Below are positions 7,298 to 16,086 of a stretch of 64,000 bases of DNA, one piece after another (position 1 is the stretch's first letter; the number at the start of each line of letters is the position of its first letter). The notes under the pieces were generated by a model that did no database searches, was not told where the DNA came from, and was given only the letters and a program-made list of their open reading frames with translations. Source of the stretch: Devosia aquimaris (GTDB taxonomy: Bacteria > Pseudomonadota > Alphaproteobacteria > Rhizobiales > Devosiaceae); NCBI RefSeq assembly GCF_020169335.1, contig NZ_JAIEZN010000001.1:575426-639425 (forward strand). The letters are read 5' to 3'. Both the position numbers and the translations under genes were made by a program.

Positions 7298-10200
7298 GCC
7301 AGATCCGCCAGCAGACCGGCCGCCACGCTGAGGCGCGAGACGGTGAGCGTGCCCTGGGTCAGCTCGGCCACCGCAGCAGCCGTGCGGGCAATGACCGCCT
7401 GGCGTTTCCCCTGCCAGTCGGCCAGGCGCTCGGCTACGCTCAAGCCATTGGCGCGCAGCACGTCCCCGGTGAGGTCGCGCTGGGCACGCATCAGATTGGC
7501 CAAAGCCCGGTCGAGGGCCATGCGATCGAAGCGGTCGCTGAGCAGCAGGTCCCGCGCCTGGGCGATCACCGGCCACAGCCGGAACGTGCTGAAGACGCCA
7601 AAGAAGGCTGCTGCGCCATCGGCCAGCGACACGCCGGCCCGTTCGCTGACCATCACGATGTCGCTGGCATAGCTGAGCACGTCCATCTCGGCGATGCGAC
7701 GGGCAGTGGCGTCTGGCACGCCCTTGACGATCAGCCGCCCAGTGCGGTCGGCAACCTTCTCTGCCAATGATGGCGGCAGCGTCGTCGCAATCAGGCTGCG
7801 CAGGGTGGCGACGCCGGCGCGATGACGCTCGACCAGGCCCGATAGACCCTCGGTAACGTCGGCATTGCGCAGGAACCACAGGCATTCCTGGCGGAGCAGC
7901 GCCATGCCCTCGGCATAGAGTTCCAGCTGCACCGCGCCAGGCACCTGGCCATCCAGCGCATCGATGGCCGCGTTGATCTCGGTCAGCCCATAGACATCGC
8001 GCGTGGCGGCATAGGCGAGCGCCACCTCGCCCGGACTGGCGCTGGTGGCCGCGGTCATCTGGGTGACGAAAGCCGGTCCACCGCGATTGATCATCGCATT
8101 GGCCAGCACCGTGGCTATCACCTCGCGCTTGAGCCGGTGTTGCGCGACGGCATCGGGATAGCTGCTGTGCAGGGTCTCGGGGAAATAGCGATAGAGTTCG
8201 CCCGCCAAATAGTCGTCATCGATGGCGTGGCCGGTCAGCAGGTCCGCATAAAGCGTCAGCTTGGCATAGGCCAGGATCACCGCCAGCTCGGGGCGCACCA
8301 GCCCCTTGCCCGAGGCCAGCCGCGTGTCGAGCACCGCATCGGTGGGCAGGAACTCCACCGCCCGATCCAGCAGGCCCCGATCGACCAGCTGTTCGATCAG
8401 CTCGCGATGGGCCGGCAGATCGGCCAGGCCGGCCCGCTCGGCCAGGGAAATCGCCAGGCCCTGCAGATAGTTGTTACGCAGGCACAGCGCCGCGACCTCG
8501 TCGGTCATGGTGACAAGGAACGCGTTGCGCGCCTCAAGGCCCAGCGTGCCATTGGCCAGCAGCGGGGCCACGGCGATCTTGATATTGACCTCGAGGTCGC
8601 TCGAATTCACCCCGGCCGAATTGTCGATGGCGTCGGTGTTGATGCGGCCACCCTTGAGCGCATATTCGATGCGCCCGCGCTGGGTGACGCCCAGGTTGGC
8701 CCCTTCGCCCACCACCTTGGCGCGGACTTCGCTGCCGGTGATGCGGATACCGTCATTGGCGCGGTCTCCCACTTCGGCATTGGTTTCCAGGCTCGACCGG
8801 ACATAGGTGCCGATGCCGCCGAACCACAGCAAATCCACCGGCGCCTTGAGAATGGCCGACATCACCTCCCCCGGCGTCGCGTGTTGAGCGCTCAGGCCCA
8901 GCGCCGACTGCATCTCAGGCGTCAGCGGGATGGATTTCAGACTGCGCGAAAACACGCCGCCCCCCTGCGAGATCAGGCTTGTGTCATAATCCTGCCAGCT
9001 TGAGCGGGGCAGGGCGAAGAGCCGCTGGCGTTCCGCCAGGCTGGCTGCCGGGTCGGGCTGGGGATCGATGAAGATGTCGCGATGGTCAAAGGCCGCCACC
9101 AGCCGCGTTTGCGGGCTCAGCAGCATGCCATTGCCGAACACGTCACCGCTCATGTCGCCGACGCCCACCACGGTGAAGGGTTGGGCCTGGATATCGCGGT
9201 CCATCTCGCGGAAATGCCGCTTGACCGCCTCCCAGCCGCCGCGTGCGGTGATGCCCATCTTCTTGTGGTCATACCCCGCAGAGCCGCCCGAGGCGAAAGC
9301 ATCGCCCAGCCAATAGCCACGACTGGTGGCAATGGCATTGGCCGTGTCGGAAAAGCTGGCCGTGCCCTTGTCGGCGGCGACCACCAGATAGGGATCGTCG
9401 CCATCGCGCCGCACCAGGTCGCGTGGTGGCACCACGGCGCCATCCACCAGATTGTCAGTGACATCGAGCAGCGCGCCGACAAAGATCTTGTAGCTCGCCA
9501 CACCTTCGGCCTGGAAGGCGTCGCGCGGCATGCCTGCGGTCAGTCGCTTGGGCACGAAGCCGCCCTTGGCCCCCACCGGCACGATCACGGCGTTCTTGAC
9601 CTGCTGCGCCTTGACCAGGCCCAGCACTTCGGTGCGGAAATCCTCCGGCCGGTCGGACCAGCGCAGCCCGCCACGCGCAATGGCGCCAAAGCGCATGTGG
9701 ATGCCCTCGACGCGCGGCGAATAGACCGAGATTTCGCGGAAGGGCCGCGGCGCCACCATGCCGTCCACCTTGGCGCTGTCGAACTTAATCGCCAGTGCCG
9801 GCAGGCGCTGCCCCTCGGCGTCGCGCTGATAGGCATTGGTGCGCACGCTGGCGTCCACCAGGTTGAGGAAACGCCGGATGATGGTGTCCTCGTCCAGCGA
9901 GGCCATGGCATCAAGCGCCGTCATCACCCGTGCCCGCGCGGCATCGGCGGCGACAGTGGCGTCCACCATGGTCGGATTGTGCAGCGCGTCAAACAGGGCC
10001 ACCAGCGCCTCGGCCGCATCTTTCTGCGTCACCAGAACCTGGGCGATATAGCGCTGCGAATAGGAAATGCCGATCTGCCGCAGATAGCGCGACAGCGCCC
10101 GCAGCAAGGCTGCATCGGTCCAGCCGAGGCTGGTGCGGGCGACAAGCGTATTGAGTTGGTCACTCTCGCCCAGCCCGTTCCACACCGCGAGCAGGCCCTC

Positions 10201-11967
10201 TTCGACGGCTGGTCCGCGACTGTCGACCTCGAACCAGCTGCCGTCGGCGGTGGCCAGCACCATGTCGTGCACATAGCGGTCCACGCCATCGCGCGGGGTG
10301 ATGGTATAGGTGCGCTCGTCCACCACGCGGAAGCCGAAGGCCTCGATCATCGGCACACGGTCGCTCAGCGGAATGGCGCTACCGCGATGGTAATATTTCA
10401 GGCCCAGCGCTCCATCTGCCCCGACGCGGCTGCGCAGCCTTATGGCCACCTGTTCGCTCTCGCCCAGCCCGCGCAGCACGCCGATGTCGAACAAGCCGTC
10501 CTGCGCCGAATTGCGCGACTGATAGGCCGCCGAAAAGGCCGTGCGGTAGTCGCTGACCGATGCCGGGTCGTCGGCGGTCGCCACCAGCAGGTCACCGAAA
10601 TTGCTGGTCAGCGCATCCACCCGCGCCTCCAGCTCGCTGCGCGACGGCTTGGGCGTTGGTCCGGCGACGCGCCCGATGATCACATGCACCCGCACCAGCT
10701 CCCCTTCCGGGAAGTGCGGATAAAAGGCCGAGACGCGGCCGTCGTAGACCTGCGCCAAATAATCGGTGATCCGCGCTCGTGCAGCGCCGTCATAGCGGTC
10801 GCGCGGCACATAGACGAGCACCGAGACGAAATTGTCGAAGCGGTCGATACGGGGCAGCACGCGCACCCGCGGCCGGTCGTAGAGCCCGGCGATGGCAGTG
10901 GCGAACTCGAAGAGCTGGTCAACGCCGATCTGGAACAGCTCGTCGCGGGGATAGCTGTCGAGCGCGCTCAGCAGCGCCCGTCCGTCATGGCCGATCGGGT
11001 CGACGCCCGACTTGCGCATCACATCGGCGATCTTGCGGCGAATGATGGGCACTTCGGTATGCGGCGTGGCCAGCGCCTGCGAGGTGAACAGGCCCACGAT
11101 GCGCAATTCGCCACTGGCCTTGCCGGTGGCGTCAAAGAGCTTGATGCCGACATAGTCCATATGGGCGCGCCGGTGCACGCGCGAGCGCGCATTGGCCTTG
11201 GTCACCAGCAGGGGCTCGCTCGACGCGAGGAACGCCGCATGCTGGGGCGTGGATTCCACAAAGGTCGGCCCGCTGCGCAGTACTCTGACCTCTGGGTCGG
11301 TGAGGATGCCCAGCCCGCTGCCGGCGACTGGTGCCAGGCCATCGCCGGCGATGGAATAGTCGCGCATGCCCAGGAAGGTGAAATTGTGCTCGATCAGCCA
11401 GTCGAGGAAGCGCAGCGGCTCGTCGGCCTGACTGGAGCGGATCTGGGAGAGTTCGGCAATCGCCTTGCGCAGACGCTCCAGCATGGGCTGCCAGTCGCGC
11501 ACCGCCTGGCCGACGTCAGCCATGGTGCCTTCGATCTCGTGCACCACCATGCTCGCGTCCGACACCGGATCGCTGTGGATATGCAGTACGCTCAGGGCGC
11601 GACCATCGCTCTGGCGCACTACGGGATGGGAAAACAGGCGCACCACGCCGCCAGCCGCCCGCAGCGCTGCCAGCGCACTGTCGACGATAAAGGGCATGTC
11701 GGGCGAGACGATATCGATCACCATCGGCGCCCCGGTCACGGCCGGCTGGGTCACCTTGAGCTCGCTGCCCTTGCCGCGATAGCCCTGCAGGTGGCCGTAG
11801 GATTGGTGCAGAACCGCCTCGAAGGCCGCCGCATCCTGCCGCGCCAGATCCTCCGGATCGGTCGCCAGCACGGCGGCCCGCAGGAACTGGGCAAAACCGG
11901 CATCCGTCTCCGCCAGGGCCGCCGCGCGGTCCAGCAGGATCTGTCGGTTGGCGTGATTCAGCTTCAT
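7288..11967 (-). CDS. NAD-specific glutamate dehydrogenase, large (about 180 kDa) class
   Basis: 1559 residues, matching the GDH-180 class found in Pseudomonas, Streptomyces and many alphaproteobacteria. It oxidatively deaminates glutamate to 2-oxoglutarate with NAD+. The N-terminal ~700 residues contain the ACT-like regulatory domains. The catalytic core follows from about residue 720, with FGAIARGGLRWSDR, QQVKNAVIVPVGAKGG, PYLVVAADKGTASFSDTAN, GVGDMSGDVFGNGML and KVVGEGANLG. A C-terminal helical region completes it. The start is ATG at 11967 with GAGGAG upstream. It would let the cell burn glutamate, including that made from proline by the PutA encoded at 28.8 kb. Confidence 0.96.
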   Translation of the reverse strand: MKLNHANRQILLDRAAALAETDAGFAQFLRAAVLATDPEDLARQDAAAFEAVLHQSYGHLQGYRGKGSELKVTQPAVTGAPMVIDIVSPDMPFIVDSALAALRAAGGVVRLFSHPVVRQSDGRALSVLHIHSDPVSDASMVVHEIEGTMADVGQAVRDWQPMLERLRKAIAELSQIRSSQADEPLRFLDWLIEHNFTFLGMRDYSIAGDGLAPVAGSGLGILTDPEVRVLRSGPTFVESTPQHAAFLASSEPLLVTKANARSRVHRRAHMDYVGIKLFDATGKASGELRIVGLFTSQALATPHTEVPIIRRKIADVMRKSGVDPIGHDGRALLSALDSYPRDELFQIGVDQLFEFATAIAGLYDRPRVRVLPRIDRFDNFVSVLVYVPRDRYDGAARARITDYLAQVYDGRVSAFYPHFPEGELVRVHVIIGRVAGPTPKPSRSELEARVDALTSNFGDLLVATADDPASVSDYRTAFSAAYQSRNSAQDGLFDIGVLRGLGESEQVAIRLRSRVGADGALGLKYYHRGSAIPLSDRVPMIEAFGFRVVDERTYTITPRDGVDRYVHDMVLATADGSWFEVDSRGPAVEEGLLAVWNGLGESDQLNTLVARTSLGWTDAALLRALSRYLRQIGISYSQRYIAQVLVTQKDAAEALVALFDALHNPTMVDATVAADAARARVMTALDAMASLDEDTIIRRFLNLVDASVRTNAYQRDAEGQRLPALAIKFDSAKVDGMVAPRPFREISVYSPRVEGIHMRFGAIARGGLRWSDRPEDFRTEVLGLVKAQQVKNAVIVPVGAKGGFVPKRLTAGMPRDAFQAEGVASYKIFVGALLDVTDNLVDGAVVPPRDLVRRDGDDPYLVVAADKGTASFSDTANAIATSRGYWLGDAFASGGSAGYDHKKMGITARGGWEAVKRHFREMDRDIQAQPFTVVGVGDMSGDVFGNGMLLSPQTRLVAAFDHRDIFIDPQPDPAASLAERQRLFALPRSSWQDYDTSLISQGGGVFSRSLKSIPLTPEMQSALGLSAQHATPGEVMSAILKAPVDLLWFGGIGTYVRSSLETNAEVGDRANDGIRITGSEVRAKVVGEGANLGVTQRGRIEYALKGGRINTDAIDNSAGVNSSDLEVNIKIAVAPLLANGTLGLEARNAFLVTMTDEVAALCLRNNYLQGLAISLAERAGLADLPAHRELIEQLVDRGLLDRAVEFLPTDAVLDTRLASGKGLVRPELAVILAYAKLTLYADLLTGHAIDDDYLAGELYRYFPETLHSSYPDAVAQHRLKREVIATVLANAMINRGGPAFVTQMTAATSASPGEVALAYAATRDVYGLTEINAAIDALDGQVPGAVQLELYAEGMALLRQECLWFLRNADVTEGLSGLVERHRAGVATLRSLIATTLPPSLAEKVADRTGRLIVKGVPDATARRIAEMDVLSYASDIVMVSERAGVSLADGAAAFFGVFSTFRLWPVIAQARDLLLSDRFDRMALDRALANLMRAQRDLTGDVLRANGLSVAERLADWQGKRQAVIARTAAAVAELTQGTLTVSRLSVAAGLLADLAQG

Positions 11968-12274
11968 GCAACGACTCCTCAGCTCGCAGCGGCACTCTAG
12001 GGACAGGCAGAGCCAATGTCTGCCATCCCTTTGGTCAATATCAGGTCAGCTTGCGCCCGGCATGACAGGCCCGCGGCGTTATCGCGCTGTTAAGACCCTG
12101 GAATGAGATTGCGCGCTCGCTGCCGCGTCGCTCTCGTTGGCCGGCTTTTTCCCGTCGATGCGGGGTTTCGAGCAAATCGTTTCCAATCGCCAGGGATCGG
12201 CGTGTGCCGCAATGCTTGTAATACCCCACTAATGTGGTAGTGTTTTAGGCATAGATCTCACTGGGAGACCGATT
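11968..12274. other. Intergenic region between divergent glutamate dehydrogenase and sulfate-binding protein genes
   Basis: 307 bp with no convincing gene: the 62-codon minus-strand frame at 12041-12229 has no family resemblance or ribosome-binding site. It should hold the promoters of both divergent genes; the best candidate is the plus-strand one at 12216-12243. Confidence 0.5.
12216..12243 (+). promoter_or_regulatory. Candidate promoter with palindromic operator before the sulfate-binding protein gene
   Basis: TTGTAA (12216-12221) and TAGTGT (12238-12243) are 16 bp apart. The spacer is occupied by an inverted repeat, CACTA-N6-TAGTG (12227-12242), overlapping a second CCAC-N4-GTGG. A repressor bound there would block the promoter. 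The -10 match is weak (3 of 6). The regulator is unknown. Confidence 0.35.
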
Positions 12275-13306
12275 GTGAAACACGCCCCCAAACTGATCGC
12301 CTACGCCGCACTCGCCGCATCGCTGCTTTTCGGATTTATCGTGACTGCACATGGGCAGGAGCGGACGCTGGTCAATGTGAGCTATGACCCCACGCGCGAG
12401 CTCTACCAGCAATTTAATGAGGCTTTCATCGCCCATTGGCAGCAGACCACCGGCGAGACTGTCGCCGTGCAGGTCACCCATGGTGGCTCGGGCGCCCAGG
12501 CCCGCACCGTGATCGACGGGCTCGAGGCCGATGTGGTGACCCTGGCGCTCGAGAGCGACATCAACGCCATATCCGACGCCGATCCTGCCCTGATCCCCGC
12601 CGACTGGCGCGCCAGCTTTCCCAACAACAGCGCGCCCTATACCTCCACCATCGTTTTCCTGGTCCGCAAGGGCAATCCCAAGGGCCTCAATGACTGGGGC
12701 GACCTGGTCAAGGATGGCGTCGAGGTGATCACGCCCAATCCCAAGACCTCTGGCGGCGCCCGCTGGAACCTCCTGGCCGCCTGGGCCTGGGCCAAGTCGC
12801 AGCCTGGTGGCTCCGATCAAACCGCACAGGCCTTCGTCACCGATCTCTATAAGCACGTCCCCGTGCTCGACACCGGCGCCCGCGGCTCCACCACCACCTT
12901 TGTGCAGCGCGGCATTGGCGATGTGCTGCTGGCCTGGGAAAACGAAGCCTATCTGGCGCTCGAAGAACTGGGTCCCGATGCCTTTGACATCGTGACGCCC
13001 TCGGTCTCGATACTGGCCGAACCCCCGGTCGCCCTGGTCGTTGGCAATGCCGACAAGAAGGGCAATGCCGATCTCGCCAAGGCCTATCTCGACTATCTCT
13101 ATTCCGACGAGGGCCAGGCCATTGCGGCGGCCAATTACTATCGCCCGTTCAAGCCGGACGCTGCGGCCCCCGAGGATATCGCCCGCTTCGGCGCGCTCAA
13201 CCTGGTCACCATCGATGACTTCGGCGGTTGGCGCGAGGCTCAGCCCAAATTCTTCGGCGACGGCGGCATCTTCGACCAGATCTACTCCGGGGCACCCCCG
13301 CAATAA
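12275..13306 (+). CDS. sbp: ABC transporter sulfate/thiosulfate-binding protein
   Basis: 343 residues from a GTG start, with GGGAG 7 nt upstream. A Sec signal peptide (about residues 1-28, ending TAHGQ) exports it to the periplasm. The mature part has the family signatures [53 protein letters not shown] and [15 protein letters not shown]. It captures sulfate or thiosulfate and delivers it to the CysT/CysW permeases. Unusually, its partner genes are not adjacent but start about 3.4 kb downstream after six redox genes. A strong terminator follows, so it is transcribed separately. It could equally be called cysP. Confidence 0.93.
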   Translation: MKHAPKLIAYAALAASLLFGFIVTAHGQERTLVNVSYDPTRELYQQFNEAFIAHWQQTTGETVAVQVTHGGSGAQARTVIDGLEADVVTLALESDINAISDADPALIPADWRASFPNNSAPYTSTIVFLVRKGNPKGLNDWGDLVKDGVEVITPNPKTSGGARWNLLAAWAWAKSQPGGSDQTAQAFVTDLYKHVPVLDTGARGSTTTFVQRGIGDVLLAWENEAYLALEELGPDAFDIVTPSVSILAEPPVALVVGNADKKGNADLAKAYLDYLYSDEGQAIAAANYYRPFKPDAAAPEDIARFGALNLVTIDDFGGWREAQPKFFGDGGIFDQIYSGAPPQ

Positions 13307-13328
13307 CCTCGTCCTCCCCAGACGTTGG

Positions 13329-13353
13329 CGCCGGCCTTTTGGCCGGCGTTTTT
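13329..13353 (+). terminator. Rho-independent terminator after the sulfate-binding protein gene
   Basis: CGCCGGCC (13329-13336) and GGCCGGCG (13341-13348) form an 8-bp all-GC stem around a TTTT loop, followed by TTTTT. It begins 22 bp after the stop codon. Confidence 0.9.
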
Positions 13354-13363
13354 GTCTGGGCTG

Positions 13364-13651
13364 TCAGTGCACGGTCTGCGGCTCGAGCGGTGGCTCGTCA
13401 TCGTCAATGCCGCCACCCACCTTGGGGCCGGCCCAGAACACCAGATAGAGCAGTTCCTCGCCATCTGAATCGGTGATCTCGATCGAGCGGGGCAGGGTGG
13501 GGTCCTCGCCCTTGCTCTTGGCGTGTTCTACAATTGCCTTGGCCAGCGCGGCCGCGTTGTGTTCGGCGGCATCCAGGTCTGGCAACTCGCTGCCATCGGT
13601 GTCCCGGATCAGCTCGTCATCAGTGCGGTAGTGAAAATAGTAGCGGGGCAC
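13364..13651 (-). CDS. DUF6894 family small protein
   Basis: 95 residues when started at the GTG (13651), which gives the family's usual beginning, (M)PRYYFHY. The frame stays open upstream to 13699 but contains no ATG there and only a TTG. The central motif IRDTDGSELPDLDAAEHNAAALAKAIVEHAK is broken here only for reading: a D-G-x-E-L-P-D-L-x-A-A pattern typical of DUF6894 proteins, followed by SIEITDSDGEELLYLVF. Such proteins are short, cytoplasmic and of unknown function. It converges on the sulfate-binding protein gene and lies downstream of the flavin reductase gene on the same strand. Confidence 0.7.
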   Translation of the reverse strand: MPRYYFHYRTDDELIRDTDGSELPDLDAAEHNAAALAKAIVEHAKSKGEDPTLPRSIEITDSDGEELLYLVFWAGPKVGGGIDDDEPPLEPQTVH

Positions 13652-13724
13652 GGCAGGCTCGCTCAGAAGGGCGTTCAGCAGGCGCAGGGAGAAGCCCAAC
13701 GCCGGTGTGACCCCCAGATTGGCA

Positions 13725-14288
13725 CTAGCGGGCGCTGCCGTCGAGTCCGGTCAGGCCATGATAGCCATGGCGCTGCCAGACCAGCGGGCTGCGCCCGGTG
13801 TTGGTTTCGGCCTCGATGATGGCGCCCGCGAACAGCACATGGGTCTCGGTGGCAATCGATCCGATCACTTCACAATCCAGCGCCGTGACGGCCCCCAGCA
13901 GCATCGGGTGGCCCGAAGGCCAATGCGTCCAGTCCCCGGCCAGAAAGCGATCCTTGGGGTCCAGCCGTCCGGCAAAGGCATCGGCCACGCCGTTCTGGTC
14001 ATCGGCCAGGATCGCCAAGGAGAAACCGCGGGTCTTGGCGATGAAATCGGCCAGCCGGCTGGTGATGTCGATGGAGACCAGAAGCGTTGGTGGGCTCATC
14101 GACAACGACAGCATGGAGGTGACGGTGCGCCCGATGCGCTCGTCGCCACGGCGGGCCGTGACCACGCTGACGCTTGATGCGACGCCGGCCATCGCCGCCC
14201 GGAACTCGGCGCTGCCCACCACCGGCTGGCGGGTGGGGCGCATCGACATTGTCTCGGGCAGTTCGAAATCAGCCATGGCCTCTATCAT
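13725..14288 (-). CDS. Flavin reductase-like FMN-binding protein
   Basis: 187 residues with the flavin reductase-like split-barrel fold (DIM6/NTAB). The start [18 protein letters not shown], then [43 protein letters not shown] and the C-terminal [12 protein letters not shown] are characteristic. It probably reduces or holds FMN using NAD(P)H; the partner is unknown. Its start codon overlaps the ferredoxin stop codon as ATGA, so the two are translationally coupled, which suggests electron exchange with the ferredoxin (inference). Confidence 0.85.
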   Translation of the reverse strand: MIEAMADFELPETMSMRPTRQPVVGSAEFRAAMAGVASSVSVVTARRGDERIGRTVTSMLSLSMSPPTLLVSIDITSRLADFIAKTRGFSLAILADDQNGVADAFAGRLDPKDRFLAGDWTHWPSGHPMLLGAVTALDCEVIGSIATETHVLFAGAIIEAETNTGRSPLVWQRHGYHGLTGLDGSAR

Positions 14289-14623
14289 GTTCCTTCTCCC
14301 GGCAATTCCGAGAACAGATCTCTCAGCTTGTCCGGTCGGCCCTCCATGGCCTTGGCATTGCCCGGTGGCTGGCCCTTTTCGCTAATGTTGGGCCACAGCC
14401 GGGCAAATTTGCGGTTGAGCTCGATCCAGGGCGCCATGCCCGGCGCAGAGTCGGACTGGATCGCATCGATCGGACACTCCGGCTCGCATACACCGCAATC
14501 TATGCATTCGTCCGGATGGATCACCAGCATGTTTTCGCCTTCGTAAAAGCAGTCCACAGGGCAGACCTCGACGCAGTCCATGTGTTTGCAGGCAATACAG
14601 TCCTCGGTGACGACGTAAGTCAT
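14285..14623 (-). CDS. fdxA: Seven-iron ferredoxin (3Fe-4S/4Fe-4S), FdxA type
   Basis: 112 residues. Two Cys clusters, [17 protein letters not shown] near residue 9 and [12 protein letters not shown] near 40, match FdxA ferredoxins, which carry one [3Fe-4S] and one [4Fe-4S] centre. The Ile/Asp-rich spacing and the C-terminal helical tail ([15 protein letters not shown]) are also typical. It is a cytoplasmic electron carrier. It is the first gene of a coupled pair with the flavin reductase and lies beside sodB on the same strand. Confidence 0.95.
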   Translation of the reverse strand: MTYVVTEDCIACKHMDCVEVCPVDCFYEGENMLVIHPDECIDCGVCEPECPIDAIQSDSAPGMAPWIELNRKFARLWPNISEKGQPPGNAKAMEGRPDKLRDLFSELPGEGT

Positions 14624-14672
14624 GGCAGTGTCCGCTGGACGCCAGGGGCGATCACCTCCGGCAAAATAGCTT

Positions 14673-14712
14673 GCATCGGCACCCTGCGGGCCTGCCGCGC
14701 GGACGCCGATGC
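14673..14712 (-). terminator. Hairpin downstream of sodB
   Basis: GCCGATGC (14705-14712) and GCATCGGC (14673-14680) make an 8-bp stem. On the minus strand it is followed after six bases by ATTTT. It lies 20 bp past the sodB stop codon, so it may be a weak terminator separating sodB from fdxA. Confidence 0.4.
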
Positions 14713-14731
14713 GGGTGGGGAAGGGGCGGGA

Positions 14732-15334
14732 TCAGCCCAGATTGGCTTCGGCGAACTCGTAATTGGCCAGCTTGTCGAGGAAGTTGGTCACATAGTCCGG
14801 ACGGCGATTGCGGAAGTCGACGTAGTAGCTGTGCTCCCACACATCCAGGCCCAGCAGCGGCTTGCCTTCGCCGGTCGCCAGCGGATTGCTGCCATTGGCA
14901 GTCTTGGTGGTCTTGAGCTTGCCGTCATTGCCCAGCACCAGCCAGGCCCAGCCCGAACCGAACTGCGTGGTGGCGGCCGTCTTGAAGGCCTCCTTGAAGG
15001 CATCGACCGAGCCGAAATCGCTCACGATCTTGGCTTCCAGCCTGCCACCGAGAGCGCCGCCCTTGGGCGACAGGGCATTCCAGAAATGGATGTGGTTCCA
15101 GTGCTGCCCGGCGTTGTTGAACACCGGCGCCAGGTCCGCCTTGTCCTTGGCGAAGGCGATAATCTCTTCGAGCGATTTGCCGGCCAGATCGCTGTTCTTT
15201 TCGACGAAGCCGTTGAGCGCGGTCACATAGGCCTGGTGATGCTTGTCATGGTGCAGCTCAAGCGTTTCCTGGCTCATGCCGCGGTCGGCAAGGGCGGAAT
15301 GGGCATAGGGCAGGTTTGGCAGTTCGAAAGCCAT
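14732..15334 (-). CDS. sodB: Superoxide dismutase (Fe type)
   Basis: 200 residues from the ATG at 15334, which has AAGGAG 6 nt upstream; the longer frame would need a TTG. Metal ligands sit in LHHDKHHQAYV, NAGQHWNHIHFWN, and DVWEHSYYVDFRNRRPDYV. The Gln in GQHWNH is at the position that marks iron-type or cambialistic enzymes. It dismutates superoxide in the cytoplasm. It diverges from a Cys-rich regulator gene, and a perfect palindrome lies in the 92-bp region between them. Confidence 0.95.
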   Translation of the reverse strand: MAFELPNLPYAHSALADRGMSQETLELHHDKHHQAYVTALNGFVEKNSDLAGKSLEEIIAFAKDKADLAPVFNNAGQHWNHIHFWNALSPKGGALGGRLEAKIVSDFGSVDAFKEAFKTAATTQFGSGWAWLVLGNDGKLKTTKTANGSNPLATGEGKPLLGLDVWEHSYYVDFRNRRPDYVTNFLDKLANYEFAEANLG

Positions 15335-15363
15335 GGGCAACTCCTTGTGCTGTTGCGCCGCAC

Positions 15364-15392
15364 TTGCGTTTTGCAGCTGTGGCGGCTAATTT
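15364..15392 (+). promoter_or_regulatory. Promoter candidate of the SufR-like regulator
   Basis: TTGCGT (15364-15369) and TAATTT (15387-15392) are separated by exactly 17 bp. The predicted transcription start (about 15399) falls inside the palindrome at 15395-15406, as expected for a self-repressed gene. Confidence 0.5.
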
Positions 15393-15445
15393 CCAAGTCA
15401 TGACTTTGAAAACCTTCCCGACAGATATGTCAAGTGATGGCTTGG
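15393..15445. promoter_or_regulatory. Paired palindromic operator in the sodB/regulator divergent region
   Basis: AAGTCATGACTT (15395-15406) is a perfect 12-bp palindrome. A second, imperfect copy, CAAGTGATGGCTTG, lies at 15431-15444. Both fit CAAGTNATGNCTTK, with centres about 37 bp apart. The first overlaps the predicted start of transcription of the regulator and lies about 60 bp upstream of sodB, so one protein could control both directions. Confidence 0.5.
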
Positions 15446-16086
15446 AAAATGTGAGTTGGACGCCCCGCAGCCCGGCGGAGCGCGTGCTGATGGTACTCAA
15501 GATGCACGGGCCGCAATCGGCGGCCTCGGTGGGCCAACATCTGGGCACCACTGGCGAAGCGGCGCGCCAGCAACTGGCCCGGCTCGCCGAAGAGGGGCTC
15601 GTGGTGGCCACCAGCCAGGCCAGCGGCGTCGGGCGGCCGACGCAGAACTGGGCGCTGACCGCCGCTGCCCAGGCGCGCTTTCCCGACACCCATGCTGCGC
15701 TCACCGTGCAATTGCTCGACATCGTGCGCAACACGCTGGGGGATGAGGCGCTCAACAGCATCATCGCCACCCGCGAGGCAGACACCAGTGCCGCCTATGC
15801 CGCTGCCATGGTGGGTCGCCCGGCGCTGCGCGACAAGGTCGCGGCCCTGGCCGGACTGCGCTCGCAGGAAGGCTATATGGCCCAGTGGCAGGAGGAGCCG
15901 GACGGCTCACTGCTGCTGCTCGAAAACCACTGCCCCATCTGCGCTGCCGCAACAGCCTGCCAGGGCTTCTGCCGCTCCGAACTGGACGTGTTCCGCGCCG
16001 TGCTCGGTCCCGATGTCAGTGTCACCCGCGCCGAGCACATCGTCTCGGGCGGTCGCCGCTGCAGCTATGCAATTCGCGAGGCCTGA
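15427..16086 (+). CDS. Cys-cluster winged-helix transcriptional regulator, SufR-like (COG2345 type)
   Basis: 219 residues from the ATG at 15427; the ATG at 15400 is possible but lies inside a perfect palindrome at the predicted start of transcription. The N-terminus is a winged helix (SPAERVLMVLKMHG, TTGEAARQQLARLAEEGLV). Near residue 169 is CPICAAATACQGFC, a C-x2-C-x5-C-x3-C arrangement preceded by ENH, as in SufR-type iron-sulfur sensing regulators. It could therefore sense iron-sulfur status, oxidants or NO. Its stop codon directly abuts the start of the haemoglobin gene, and sodB is divergent, which fits a stress regulator. Confidence 0.82.
   Translation: MSSDGLENVSWTPRSPAERVLMVLKMHGPQSAASVGQHLGTTGEAARQQLARLAEEGLVVATSQASGVGRPTQNWALTAAAQARFPDTHAALTVQLLDIVRNTLGDEALNSIIATREADTSAAYAAAMVGRPALRDKVAALAGLRSQEGYMAQWQEEPDGSLLLLENHCPICAAATACQGFCRSELDVFRAVLGPDVSVTRAEHIVSGGRRCSYAIREA

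Noticed and set aside
9082..12000. 972-codon plus-strand open frame opposite the glutamate dehydrogenase gene
   Set aside because: It is antisense to a confidently identified gene, is rich in His/Gly/Arg/Gln typical of GC-rich shadow frames, and has no family pattern.
12041..12229. 62-codon minus-strand frame upstream of the sulfate-binding protein gene
   Set aside because: No ribosome-binding site, no family resemblance, and it lies in the region needed for divergent promoters.
13651..13699. N-terminal extension of the DUF6894 protein
   Set aside because: The extension starts at TTG and precedes the family's normal N-terminus; the GTG at 13651 fits better.
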